From Conexibacter sp. SYSU D00693 (GTDB lineage: Bacteria > Actinomycetota > Thermoleophilia > Solirubrobacterales > Solirubrobacteraceae): a stretch of DNA of 64,000 nucleotides. The position numbers and the translations under genes were made by a program. This document shows positions 31,733 through 39,892 of the stretch, one piece after another (position 1 is the first letter of the stretch; every line of letters begins with the position of its first letter). The notes beneath the pieces were generated by a model. The model was not told the origin of the DNA. It worked only from the letters and a program-made list of their open reading frames with translations, and ran no database searches. The stretch spans positions 4,030,001-4,094,000 of the forward strand of contig NZ_CP070950.1 of the NCBI RefSeq assembly GCF_017084525.1. Direction: 5' to 3'.

Positions 31733-33745
31733 GGTGTCCCAAGGGTAGTCCTGCTCCTCCTCCTGGCGTGGTGCGCCTGGCCGTCGCCGCCGGCGCGCGC
31801 CGACGCCCAGGACGGCGGTGCGTCGGGACCGCGGGCGCTGGTGGCCTTCCTGCCGCAGCCCACCGCCGACGAGCGCCCCGAGGGCGCCCCGCCGCCGCAG
31901 CCCGCGCTCGCGCGCCTCGAGGGCCTGGAGGGCACGTCGCTGGGCCTCACCGGGGCGGTGCAGGGCCGCTACTCGCGCGAGCAGGCGCTGCTCGACGTCA
32001 CCCAGGGCGCGCGGACGTCGGCCTCGGCCTACGACCCGGAGGCGGTGCCGGAGCTCGAGCTGTTCGGCGAGGACGACGGCGGCGGGCTCATCACGGGCTG
32101 GCTGGCGGCCCGGGCGCGCGCGGAGACGGCGCCGGCCGACGTCGTCCCCGGCCTGCTGGGGAGTCGGGTGCCGGGTGGCATCGCCTACGCGGGCGTGCGG
32201 GGGCGCGACAACGTCGAGGCCGTCGCCGCGGCCGACAGGACGGGACGCATCGCGGCGGTCTCGCTCGGCGCGGCGGACGACGTCGCGCGCCGCGCCCGGG
32301 CGCTGCTGGGCGACCACCGGCTCGTCGTCGCCGCGTTGCCGTCCGACGCGACGGGCGACGACGCGGTGGCACGGCTGCGCCGGGCGCGCACGCCCGGGGA
32401 GCTGCTCGTGGTCCTCCAGTCCCCGCCCGAGGCCCGCGCGCCCCAGCTGCTGCCGACGGCGATCGACGGGCTCGCGCAGGGCCCGGGCGCGCTGACCTCG
32501 CGCACGACGCGCCTCGACGGCGTCGTCGCCGCCATCGACCTCGCCCCGACGCTCCTGCGCCACCTGCGCCTGCCGGTGCCCGACGAGATGAGCGGCCAGG
32601 CGATCCGGGCGCCGGGCGCGCCCGACGCCGACGCGCTGCGCACGCTCGAGGGCCGGCTGCGCGTCATCAGCGCCCGGCGCTTCCCCGCGCTCGAGACGCT
32701 GCTGGCGGTCTGGCTCGTCGTCCTGCTCGCCGCCTCGATCGTCGCCGACCGCCGCGGCGTGCGCTTCGCCTACCGCACCGGCGCGCTCGCGCTGCTGTGG
32801 ATGCCGTCGGTGCTCCTGCTGACCGCGGCGCTGCGACCGGCGCGGGCGACCGAGATGGCCATCGTCGCCGGCGGGAGCTTCGTGCTGGGCGCGCTGACCG
32901 ACCGCGCCGCGCGGTGGCCGCGCGGCCCGCTGGTCCCCTGCGCGGTGGCGGTCGTCGCCTACGCCGTCGACCTCGCCCGCGGCTCGGACCTCGTCATCCG
33001 CTCGCTGCTGGGGCCCAACCCGCGCTTCGGCTCGCGCTTCTACGGCATCGGCAACGAGCTCGAGGCGACGCTGCCCGTCCTGCTGCTGCTGGGGCTCGCG
33101 GTGGCGCTCATGGGACGCGGCCGGTCGGTGCGCAGCGCGACGGTCGCCGGCGCGGCGGGGGCGACCCTGGGCGCGGTCATCGGCGCGGGACGCCTGGGCG
33201 CCGACGTCGGCGGCGTCGTCACCGTCGGGGCCGGGACGGCGGTCGCGGTGCTCCTGCTGCTGCCTGGCGCCCTGACGGCCAAGCGCGTCGTCGTGGCGGC
33301 GGCCGTCCCGGTGCTCGCGCTCGTCGCCCTCGCCGTCCTCGACCTCGTCACCGCCGGAGACGGGCACTTCACCCGCACCGTGCTGCGCGCGGAGGACGGC
33401 GCGGACCTCTGGGAGACGGTCACCCGGCGCTACGAGCTGGCCTGGGGCCAGCTCCAGCGCGGCCTGATGCCGTTCGCGACGCTCGTCGCCCTGCTGGCCA
33501 TCGCGTGGGCGGTGCGCCGGCGCGACCGCCTCTACGCGCCCCTGGCGGGCGATCCGGCCTGGCAGGCGGCCCTCGGGGGCGGCCTGGCGGCAGGCCTCCT
33601 CGGGGCGCTGTCGAACGACTCAGGACCCGTGCTGCTGCTCTTCGCCACCGCGGTGCTCGCCGTCGCCACGATCTACGTGCGCGGGGACCCCCGGCTGTCC
33701 GTTGGGGAGCCACCCCCACCGAGCTCCGCCGGGAGCGCTCGATAG
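31718..33745 (+). CDS. Large membrane protein with degenerate alkaline-phosphatase-superfamily domain
   Basis: About 675 residues from GTG 31718, which overlaps the divergent hemQ start by 15 nt; no later ATG or GTG keeps the signal sequence VVLLLLLAWCAWPSPPARA. The outer domain (about residues 30-320) has DLAPTLLRHLRLPVPDEM near its end, a pattern found at the C-terminus of sulfatase/phosphodiesterase folds. The metal ligands expected of an active enzyme are not evident. The second half has roughly nine or ten hydrophobic helices, with a conserved-looking FGSRFYGIGNELEATLP loop and NDSGPVLLLFA near the C-terminus. It probably handles an envelope polymer or lipid-linked intermediate; this is inference. 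Confidence 0.6.
   Translation: MTVGHGVPRVVLLLLLAWCAWPSPPARADAQDGGASGPRALVAFLPQPTADERPEGAPPPQPALARLEGLEGTSLGLTGAVQGRYSREQALLDVTQGARTSASAYDPEAVPELELFGEDDGGGLITGWLAARARAETAPADVVPGLLGSRVPGGIAYAGVRGRDNVEAVAAADRTGRIAAVSLGAADDVARRARALLGDHRLVVAALPSDATGDDAVARLRRARTPGELLVVLQSPPEARAPQLLPTAIDGLAQGPGALTSRTTRLDGVVAAIDLAPTLLRHLRLPVPDEMSGQAIRAPGAPDADALRTLEGRLRVISARRFPALETLLAVWLVVLLAASIVADRRGVRFAYRTGALALLWMPSVLLLTAALRPARATEMAIVAGGSFVLGALTDRAARWPRGPLVPCAVAVVAYAVDLARGSDLVIRSLLGPNPRFGSRFYGIGNELEATLPVLLLLGLAVALMGRGRSVRSATVAGAAGATLGAVIGAGRLGADVGGVVTVGAGTAVAVLLLLPGALTAKRVVVAAAVPVLALVALAVLDLVTAGDGHFTRTVLRAEDGADLWETVTRRYELAWGQLQRGLMPFATLVALLAIAWAVRRRDRLYAPLAGDPAWQAALGGGLAAGLLGALSNDSGPVLLLFATAVLAVATIYVRGDPRLSVGEPPPPSSAGSAR
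31742..31747 (-). promoter_or_regulatory. Leaderless -10 element for hemQ (TACCCT)
   Basis: Read on the minus strand, TACCCT ends 9 nt before GTG 31732. It overlaps the start region of the divergent membrane-protein gene, so the two transcription units share this DNA. Confidence 0.45.
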
Positions 33746-33761
33746 CATCGACCCCTCTCGC

Positions 33762-36083
33762 ATGCGCATCGCGCTCCTGTCCCCCTACTCGTGGACGTAC
33801 CCGGGGGGCGTCACGCGGCACATCGAGGCACTGGCAGGGGAGCTGCACGCCGGTGGCCACGACGTCCACGTGCTCGCGCCCTACGACCCGCCCGACGACC
33901 TCTCGGCGCGGCTGCATCGCGGTGCCCGTCCGCAGGAGCGCGAGCTGCCCGAGTGGGTCGTCCCCCTCGGCCGCACGGTCGGCTTCCCCGCCAACGGCGC
34001 GATCTCGAACCTCGCGATCACGCCGGCCTCCATCGTGGCGATGCGCCGCGCGCTGGCCGAGCTGCAGCCCGACGTCGTCCACGTCCACGAGCCCGTCGCG
34101 CCGGTCACCGGCTGGGACGCGCTGCTCAGCACGGACGCGCCGCTCGTCGGCACCTTCCACTGCTACAGCGCCAACGCGATGACCAACGGCGCGGCGTCGC
34201 TGCTCGGCGCCCGCCGCCGGCTCAACCGCCTGCGCGTGCGCATCGCCGTCTCCGAGGCCGCCGCCTGGACGGGCCGGCGCTTCTACGGCGGGCGCTACCG
34301 GGTCATCCCCAACGGCGTGACCGTGCCCGACGCGCTCCCGGGTCCGCGCGAGGACGACGGCGTCCTGCGCCTCGCCTTCGTCGGCCAGGCCGTCGAGCGC
34401 AAGGGCCTGCCCGTCCTGCTGCGCGCCTTCGAGGCGCTGCGCGAGCACGTGCCCGCCGAGCTGACCGTCGTCGGGGCCGGGCCCGAGGAGCTCGAGCCGC
34501 TGCTGCTCGACGCCCGCGGTGTCACCGCACTGGGCAAGGTCGACGACGCCGAGAAGGAGCGCGCCCTGCGCGCGGCCGACCTCCTGGTCGCCCCGTCGCT
34601 GGGCGGCGAGTCCTTCGGGATGGTCCTCACCGAGGCCTTCGCCGCCGGGCGCCCGGTCGTCGCGTCCGACATCGCCGGCTACCGCGACGTGGTGCGCGAC
34701 GGCGTCGACGGCCTCCTCGTGCCGCGCGGCGACGCCCAGGCGCTGGCCGAGCGCCTGCGCGAGCTCGCGCTCGACGCGCCCCGCCGGCGCGCGCTGGCGC
34801 GCGGCGCCGCCGAGGCCGCGCCGCGCTACGCGTGGCCGCGCGTCGCCGCCGACGTCGTCGACGCCTACGAGGACGCGATCGCGGTGCCCGAGCCCGAGGC
34901 AGCCGTCGAGCGCTTCGCCTGGCGCCGGGGCTTCACGCCGGCCGACCGCCTGCCCGCCGTGCGCGCGACGCGCCTGCCGACGCTCGAGCCGGCGCCCATC
35001 GGCGGCCGCAAGCGCATCCCGCCGGTCGTCCGTCGCGGCCTGGTGCTGGGCGCCGCCGCCGGCGCGGTCGGGCTCGCCTTCGCCGCCATCCACCGCATCG
35101 GCGCCGAGCGCATCGGCGACGCGCTCATCGGCTCGAGCCCCTCGTGGGTCCTCGCTGCGCTGGCGCTCATGTGCCTGTCGATGGTCGTGCGCGCGGTGAG
35201 CTGGCACGCGATCCTCCAGGCCGCCCTGCCGGCGAGCCGGCCCCGGCTGCGCGATGCGCTCCAGGGCACGATGATCGGCGTCCTCATGTCGGCGACCTTG
35301 CCGGCCCGCCTCGGCGAGCCGGCCCGCGCCATGGTCGTGGCGCGCAGGCTCGGCGGCGCGCGCGGGCTCTTCCCCGCGGTGCTCGGCACGATCGTCTCGC
35401 AGGCGCTCGTCAACGTCCTGGCGCTCGTGCTCCTGGGCGCGTGGGTGCTGGGGACCGTCGACTACTTCGACCGCGGACCCGATGGCCTGTGGGTCTTCAC
35501 CGCCCTGCCGATCGCGGTGCTCTTCGCCGTGCTGGCGCTGCCGTCGCTCCTGCGCTCGGGCGCGCCGTCGCGCTTCAAGCGCGTCGAGGCGTTCGGCCGC
35601 AAGGTCCACTCGGCGCTCGTCTCGGTGCGGGGCGGGCTCGTCGTCTTCCGCCGCCCGAAGCTCGGCTCCATCGCCGTCGCGACGCAGCTGCTGGCGTGGG
35701 CCATCCAGCTGCTGTCCTGCTACGTGCTGCTGGTCGCCTTCGGCCTGGACGAGCAGGCGGGGCTGGGAGCCGCAGCGGCCGTGCTCTTCGCGGTGAACGT
35801 CAGCGCGGTGCTGCCGGCCACGCCGTCGAACCTCGGGGTCTTCCAGGCCGCCTGCGTCTTCGTCCTGCACCGCTACGGCATCGGCACCGCCGACGCCCTG
35901 GGCTACGGCATCGTCCTGCAGGCCGTGGAGATCGCCACCGCCTTCGTCATGGGCCTGCCCGCGCTGGTCGGCGAGGGCGTCAGCTGGAAGGACGTCCGCC
36001 TGCGCGCCCTGCACGCCTCGCCGGTCGAGCTCCAGCCGCTGCCGACGCACCACGCCGACGGGACGGTCGAGGCCGAGGCGTGA
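33762..36083 (+). CDS. GT4 glycosyltransferase (PimA-like) fused to a flippase-like membrane domain
   Basis: A 773-residue two-part protein. Residues 1-375 are a GT-B family 4 glycosyltransferase. LLSPYSWTYPGGVTRHIEAL (5-24) is the GGV acceptor loop, IPNGV is near residue 183, VGQAVERKGLPVLLRAF is the start of the donor domain, and GGESFGMVLTEAFAAGRPVV is the E-x7-E region. It resembles phosphatidylinositol mannosyltransferase PimA. Residues about 425-755 form 7-8 helices of the LPG synthase TM/UPF0104 (YbhN/AglD) type, including SATLPARLGEPARAMVVARRL. PimA and such membrane proteins are normally separate. TAGCAT lies 13 nt before ATG 33762. A DUF4333-like gene overlaps its end. Confidence 0.82.
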   Translation: MRIALLSPYSWTYPGGVTRHIEALAGELHAGGHDVHVLAPYDPPDDLSARLHRGARPQERELPEWVVPLGRTVGFPANGAISNLAITPASIVAMRRALAELQPDVVHVHEPVAPVTGWDALLSTDAPLVGTFHCYSANAMTNGAASLLGARRRLNRLRVRIAVSEAAAWTGRRFYGGRYRVIPNGVTVPDALPGPREDDGVLRLAFVGQAVERKGLPVLLRAFEALREHVPAELTVVGAGPEELEPLLLDARGVTALGKVDDAEKERALRAADLLVAPSLGGESFGMVLTEAFAAGRPVVASDIAGYRDVVRDGVDGLLVPRGDAQALAERLRELALDAPRRRALARGAAEAAPRYAWPRVAADVVDAYEDAIAVPEPEAAVERFAWRRGFTPADRLPAVRATRLPTLEPAPIGGRKRIPPVVRRGLVLGAAAGAVGLAFAAIHRIGAERIGDALIGSSPSWVLAALALMCLSMVVRAVSWHAILQAALPASRPRLRDALQGTMIGVLMSATLPARLGEPARAMVVARRLGGARGLFPAVLGTIVSQALVNVLALVLLGAWVLGTVDYFDRGPDGLWVFTALPIAVLFAVLALPSLLRSGAPSRFKRVEAFGRKVHSALVSVRGGLVVFRRPKLGSIAVATQLLAWAIQLLSCYVLLVAFGLDEQAGLGAAAAVLFAVNVSAVLPATPSNLGVFQAACVFVLHRYGIGTADALGYGIVLQAVEIATAFVMGLPALVGEGVSWKDVRLRALHASPVELQPLPTHHADGTVEAEA

Positions 36084-36430
36084 CGCCGGCGCGCTGGGCG
36101 CTCCTCGCGCTCTTCGCCGTCGGGCTCGCCCTCGTCTTCGGCCTCGCCTCGCGCGAGCGGCGGCTCGACGCCGACGACGCGGCCGCCAAGGTCGCGACCT
36201 ACGTGCAGGACCAGCTCGGCGTGCGCCTGCAGGACGTCAGCTGCCCCGACGACGTCGCGGCCGAGCAGGGCAGGCGCTTCACCTGCACCGCGCGGGCCAT
36301 GGGCCGCAGGCTCGAGCTGGAGCTCGAGCTCACCGACGACCAGGGCCGCTTCAAGCCGGTGCGCATCGACGGCGGCCCGCGGCCGGGCGGCACGACCACC
36401 CCGCGGACGACCACGACGCAGGCCGGGTAG
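36080..36430 (+). CDS. DUF4333-like membrane-anchored protein
   Basis: A 116-residue protein starting at GTG 36080 within a GTGA overlap. An N-terminal hydrophobic helix (WALLALFAVGLALVFGLA) anchors an extracytoplasmic domain. The domain has VSCPDDVAAEQGRRFTCTA, the Cys-Pro...G-x-x-F-x-C pattern of DUF4333, where the two cysteines probably pair. The C-terminus is Thr/Pro-rich (TTTPRTTTT). Related domains occur in mycobacterial secreted proteins. The role is unknown, but coupling to the glycosyltransferase-flippase fusion points to the envelope. Confidence 0.7.
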   Translation: MTPARWALLALFAVGLALVFGLASRERRLDADDAAAKVATYVQDQLGVRLQDVSCPDDVAAEQGRRFTCTARAMGRRLELELELTDDQGRFKPVRIDGGPRPGGTTTPRTTTTQAG

Positions 36431-36442
36431 GAGGATGGGGCC

Positions 36443-37038
36443 ATGCCCGGCCCCGACGTCCCGCCCTACGAGGTCGCCGCCGACGTGCCGCTGGACCCGG
36501 CGCGGACGGCCCTCGTCGTCGTCGACCTGCAGAACGACTTCGTCCGCGACGGCGGCACGCTGCAGGTCCCGGACGCGCAGGGCACGCTGCCCGCGGTGCA
36601 GCGCGCGCTCGAGCTCGCCCGCTCCTCGGGGATGCGCGTCGTCTTCACCCAGGAACCCACGGCGAGGACGACCCCGAGTTCGCGATCTGGCCCGCCCACG
36701 CCCGCGAGGGCACCTGGGGCTGGGAGCTCGTCGACGAGCTCGCGCCCCGCCCGGACGAGACGGTCATCCGCAAGGTCCGCTACGACGCGTTCTACGGCAC
36801 GCACCTCGACCACCTGCTGCGCGTCTGGGGCGTCGACACCGTCGTGCTGTGCGGGACGGTGGCGAACATCTGCGTGCACTACACGGCGGCGTCCGCGGCG
36901 CTGCGGTGGTACCGCGTGGTCGTCGTGCGCGACGCGATCTCGGCGCTCGACCCGTTCGACCTCGAGTCCTCGCTGCGCCAGACGGCGTTCCTGTTCCAGG
37001 GGACGATCGCGGACGCCGCAGCCCTGCGCCCGGGATGA
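36443..37038 (+). pseudogene. Isochorismatase/nicotinamidase-family hydrolase interrupted by a frameshift
   Basis: ATG 36443 follows a strong AGGAGG site. The first frame reads ALVVVDLQNDFVRDGGTLQV, then RVVFTQE, and then loses sense. After about 36653 another frame continues the family without a gap: THGEDDPEFAIWPAHA, then VIRKVRYDAFYGTHLD and VVLCGTVANICVHYTA to TGA 37038. The catalytic Asp (VVDLQ) is in the first part, and the Lys (IRKV) and Cys (ANICV) are in the second. Loss of one base in CAGGAACCCACGG, where CAGGAC-ACCCACGG would be expected, restores a normal-length enzyme of about 198 residues. It is either a recent pseudogene or an assembly error. Confidence 0.7.
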
Positions 37039-37059
37039 AAGGTGCCAGGCACCTTTCAT
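37035..37059. terminator. 25-bp palindrome acting as a bidirectional terminator
   Basis: ATGAAAGGTGCC and GGCACCTTTCAT are perfect 12-bp arms around a single A. The TGA stops of the isochorismatase (37036-37038) and of the convergent patatin gene (complement of 37056-37058) both lie inside the arms. A symmetric hairpin of this kind could end both transcripts. AAAGGTGCC...GGCACCTTT looks like a dispersed palindrome type. Confidence 0.6.
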
Positions 37060-38006
37060 GCGGTGAGGCGGGCGGCGAAGGCCCGGAGGGCGGCGTCCTC
37101 GCGGTCGAGCAGCGTGCTGGCCGCCGCGTCCAGGGCGTCGAGCGCCTCGGCCGAGGCGTCGTCCATCCCGATGGAGCGCGGCAGCGTCGTCTGGAGGCGC
37201 AGGCGGTCGGCCTCCGGGACGAGGTGGTCGAGCTGGTAGCCGACGGTGTCGCTCACGCCGTCGAGGACGACGTCGATGACGGGGCGCGCCCACTCGGCCA
37301 GCCCCCAGTCCTTGGCGTCGTCGAAGGCGATCGGCTCGAACGTCTCGCCGGTGCCCAGCGACAGGACGAGGACCGGCTCGCCCGGACGCAGGCGCGCCGC
37401 CTCGGCGTAGGCGCACATGGCGGGGTTGGCCGCGAAGACGCCGCCGTCGACCAGCGCCCGCTGCGGCCCGCGGCCGTCGGCGCTGCGCCAGCGCAGCGGC
37501 TCGAAGTACGTCGGCGCCGCGGCGGTGGCGCGGGCGACGTCGCGCAGCAGGGCGTCGCGGCCCTCCTCGTCGGTGCGCCAGCTCTTGAAGAAGAACGGCG
37601 CGCGGGCCTGGAGGTCGTACGTCGTGACGAGCAGCGCCACGAGCGCGTCGCCGAGCCGCGCGTCCCCGAGGTAGCGCTCCAGGGCGTCGTCGAGGGCGGC
37701 GGCCGAGTGCTTCTCGTCGACGAGGCCCTCGAGCGAGCGCACCCGCTGGCCCAGCGAGCGGCGGAAGATCCTGGGGCCCTCGGTCCGGTAGAGCCCGACG
37801 AGCTCCGCGGCGGTGTGGCGCGCCCCGCCGCCTGCGTCGAGCGCGGGGGCGCACAGCGAGCAGCCCAGGATGCCGCCCGTCGAGGTCCCGGCCACGAGGT
37901 CGAAGAGCTCGAAGACGGGGCGGCCGGTGATCGCCTCGAGGCGCTCGAGCACGCGCGCCGGCACGAGGCCGCGGATCCCGCCACCGTCGATGCTCAGGAT
38001 GCGCAC
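37056..38006 (-). CDS. Patatin-like phospholipase
   Basis: A 316-residue acyl hydrolase with a Ser-Asp dyad. The oxyanion loop is DGGGIRGL (7-14), the nucleophile elbow AGTSTGG (39-45, S42) and the catalytic Asp lies in LVDGGVFAANP (near 188). It has the length and layout of cytosolic patatins related to CapV/FabD-like lipases. There is no signal peptide. No CBASS-type cyclase or other defence gene is adjacent, so ordinary lipid turnover is more likely. The GTG start follows TAGCGT (38013-38018 on the complement) by 6 nt. Confidence 0.88.
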   Translation of the reverse strand: MRILSIDGGGIRGLVPARVLERLEAITGRPVFELFDLVAGTSTGGILGCSLCAPALDAGGGARHTAAELVGLYRTEGPRIFRRSLGQRVRSLEGLVDEKHSAAALDDALERYLGDARLGDALVALLVTTYDLQARAPFFFKSWRTDEEGRDALLRDVARATAAAPTYFEPLRWRSADGRGPQRALVDGGVFAANPAMCAYAEAARLRPGEPVLVLSLGTGETFEPIAFDDAKDWGLAEWARPVIDVVLDGVSDTVGYQLDHLVPEADRLRLQTTLPRSIGMDDASAEALDALDAAASTLLDREDAALRAFAARLTA

Positions 38007-38012
38007 GGCGCG

Positions 38013-38018
38013 ACGCTA
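38013..38018 (-). promoter_or_regulatory. Leaderless -10 element for the patatin gene (TAGCGT)
   Basis: On the minus strand TAGCGT ends 6 nt before GTG 38006. The divergent aldose epimerase begins only 19-31 nt away from this start, so both promoters must overlap. Confidence 0.5.
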
Positions 38019-38024
38019 CCGGGG

Positions 38025-38948
38025 ATGCTGTGCGACGTGGAGGCGCGGATCGTGACCCTCAAGGACGGCGACCTGCAGGCCCGGTTCGCCGCCGGCGTCG
38101 GCATGGTGGGCTTCTCGCTGACCCACCGCGGCGCCGAGCTCCTGGGCCAGCGCGGCGGCCTGGACGCCTACGTCCGGCGCGGCTCGACCTTCGGCCTGCC
38201 GCTGCTGCACCCCTGGGCCAACCGCCTGGGCGGCTACGCCTTCGAGGTCGCGGGTCGCGAGGTCGTCCTCGACGCCGACTCACCCCTCACGCGCACCGAG
38301 GAGCACGGCCTGCCGATCCACGGCCTGCTGGCCGCCTCGCCGGACTGGGAGGTCGTCGACGAGCGGCCCGCCGCGGTGCGCGCCCGCGTCGTCCCGGGCG
38401 ACGAGGTCCTGCGCCAGTTCCCGTTCCCCCACGCCGTCGAGGTCGAGGCCCGCCTGGACGGCGGCGCGCTGCACGTCGCCACGACGCTCGAGCCGCTCGA
38501 CGGCGCCGCGGTGCCGGTCGCGTTCGGCTGGCACCCGTACCTCGTCGTGCCCCAGGCGGTGCGCGAGGACTGGCTGCTCGGGCTCCCGGGCCACACGCAC
38601 CTCGAGCTCGACGACCGCGGCCTGCCGACCGGCGCGTCGACGCGCCGCGAGGCGAGCACCGAGCCGCTGGGTGGGCGCGTGCTCGACGACCTCCTGACCG
38701 ACCTCGACGACCCCCGGCTGACGCTCGCCGGCGGCTACCGCCGGATCACGCTGGAGCTGGGGGAGGGCTACTCGCACGCGCAGCTCTTCGCACCGCCCGG
38801 CCAGGCGCTCATGGCGCTCGAGCCGATGACCGCCCCGACCGACGCCCTGCGCACCGGCGACGGGCTGCGGGTCGTCCGCGAGCCGTTCACGGCGCGCTTC
38901 GCGGTCGGCGTCGAGCTGCTCGACGCGCCCATCACGCCGGCCCGCTAG
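38025..38948 (+). CDS. Aldose 1-epimerase (galactose mutarotase-like)
   Basis: A 307-residue mutarotase-fold protein that interconverts anomers of a hexose or sugar phosphate. The active-site blocks are LLHPWANRLGGYAF (about 64-77), EEHGLPIHGL (about 98-107, first His), AFGWHPYLVV (about 167-176, catalytic His) and LEPMTAPTDAL (near 271-281, catalytic Glu as in mutarotases). ATG 38025 is used; GTG 38037 is an alternative, with GATGCT 7 nt before it. It has no signal peptide, so it is cytoplasmic. The 3' end overlaps that of the VOC-family gene. Confidence 0.85.
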   Translation: MLCDVEARIVTLKDGDLQARFAAGVGMVGFSLTHRGAELLGQRGGLDAYVRRGSTFGLPLLHPWANRLGGYAFEVAGREVVLDADSPLTRTEEHGLPIHGLLAASPDWEVVDERPAAVRARVVPGDEVLRQFPFPHAVEVEARLDGGALHVATTLEPLDGAAVPVAFGWHPYLVVPQAVREDWLLGLPGHTHLELDDRGLPTGASTRREASTEPLGGRVLDDLLTDLDDPRLTLAGGYRRITLELGEGYSHAQLFAPPGQALMALEPMTAPTDALRTGDGLRVVREPFTARFAVGVELLDAPITPAR

Positions 38949-39343
38949 ACGTCGGGTCCGGCGACGATCTGGATGAGGTTCCCGCAGGTGTCGTCGAAGA
39001 CGGCGATCGTGACCTCGCCGACCGTCGTGGGCTCCCGGTGGAAGCGCACGCCCAGGCCCTTGAGGCGCTCGTACTCGGCCTCCACGTCGTCCACGGCGAA
39101 CGACGTGTAGGGGATGCCGTCCTTCTTGAGCGCCTGCTTGAACGGCTTGGCCGCCGGGTGGTTGTCGGGCTCGAGCAGCAGCTCGGTGCCCTCGGCGGCC
39201 TCGGGGGGCACCACGGTCAGCCACCGCGCGCCGCCCTCGCCGATCACGATGTCGTGCTTGGTCTGGAAGCCCAGCTTGTCGGTGTAGAAGGCCAGCGCCT
39301 TGCGCTGGTCGTCGACCAGCACGCTCGTCACGTGGATCCGCAT
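38945..39343 (-). CDS. VOC superfamily (glyoxalase/bleomycin-resistance-like) protein
   Basis: A 132-residue vicinal-oxygen-chelate protein with two beta-alpha-beta-beta-beta units. The first starts HVTSVLVDDQRKALAFYTDKLGF (4-26) and the second IPYTSFAVDDVEAEYERLKGLGV (78-100). DTCGNLIQIV near the end is the usual position of a metal-binding Glu; here the last ligand position reads Q. The substrate is unknown. The ATG at 39343 lies 6 nt after a TAGCGT box (39350-39355 complement), supporting the start. Confidence 0.85.
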   Translation of the reverse strand: MRIHVTSVLVDDQRKALAFYTDKLGFQTKHDIVIGEGGARWLTVVPPEAAEGTELLLEPDNHPAAKPFKQALKKDGIPYTSFAVDDVEAEYERLKGLGVRFHREPTTVGEVTIAVFDDTCGNLIQIVAGPDV

Positions 39344-39352
39344 GGGCGGACG

Positions 39353-39835
39353 CTATCCGCCCAGCACGAGCTGCTCGCTGCGGAAGTCGAAGCGCGCGGT
39401 CCCGTAGCGGGCCATGACGTCCGAGCCGAGCAGCCCGCCGAAGCGCGCCCCATCGCCCAGCTCGCCGGTGACGACGGTCATCGCCGGCAGGTCGCGGTCG
39501 CCCAGGCGCCACGTGCGCACCCGCACGCGCTGCACGCGCAGCGTGCCGCCGACGCCGCCCACCGAGCGCCGTTCGCCGAACGGCCTGAGGCCCTCGCGTC
39601 GTACGACGCTGCGGTCCAGCAACGTGCGCGACGCGCCGGTGTCGACGATGAAGAGGTACGTCCGCCGGCCGATGCGGACCTTCGCCGTCGGCACGCGCTC
39701 CGGCCCGGCGCGCAGCACGTCGAGCTTCGCCGTCACCGGCGGCTGATCGCTCTGGGCCACGACCGACGGGGCGGCGGCAGCGCCGGCCGCGGCCGCCGCG
39801 GCGACCCCGGCCAGCACGAGCTTCTGGTGGGCCAT
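39353..39835 (-). CDS. Exported retropepsin-like aspartic protease
   Basis: A 160-residue protein from ATG 39835, with a signal-like N-terminus (LVLAGVAAAAAAGAAAAPSVVA) followed by a single clan-AA domain. The active-site motif LFIVDTGASRTLLD places the catalytic Asp at residue 65. FGGLLGSDVMARYGTARFDF matches the second conserved block 'G.lLG.d.l....v..D'. Such single-domain proteases act as dimers. TAGAGC lies 7 nt before the start, which argues against a longer upstream GTG/ATG start. The substrate is unknown. Confidence 0.8.
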   Translation of the reverse strand: MAHQKLVLAGVAAAAAAGAAAAPSVVAQSDQPPVTAKLDVLRAGPERVPTAKVRIGRRTYLFIVDTGASRTLLDRSVVRREGLRPFGERRSVGGVGGTLRVQRVRVRTWRLGDRDLPAMTVVTGELGDGARFGGLLGSDVMARYGTARFDFRSEQLVLGG

Positions 39836-39892
39836 GCGGACCGCTCTACCCGCGCAGGCGCGCGGGCAGGCGGTCACGCGGCCACGCCGGGA

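Noticed and set aside
31040-33367. Long minus-strand frame reading through into hemQ
   Set aside because: Only the last 230 residues have family similarity. The rest mirrors the plus-strand membrane protein. GTG 31732 with its upstream TACCCT is the sensible start.
37056-38006. Patatin as part of an anti-phage CBASS system
   Set aside because: No nucleotide cyclase, HORMA/TRIP13 or ubiquitin-like genes are adjacent. The neighbours are metabolic.
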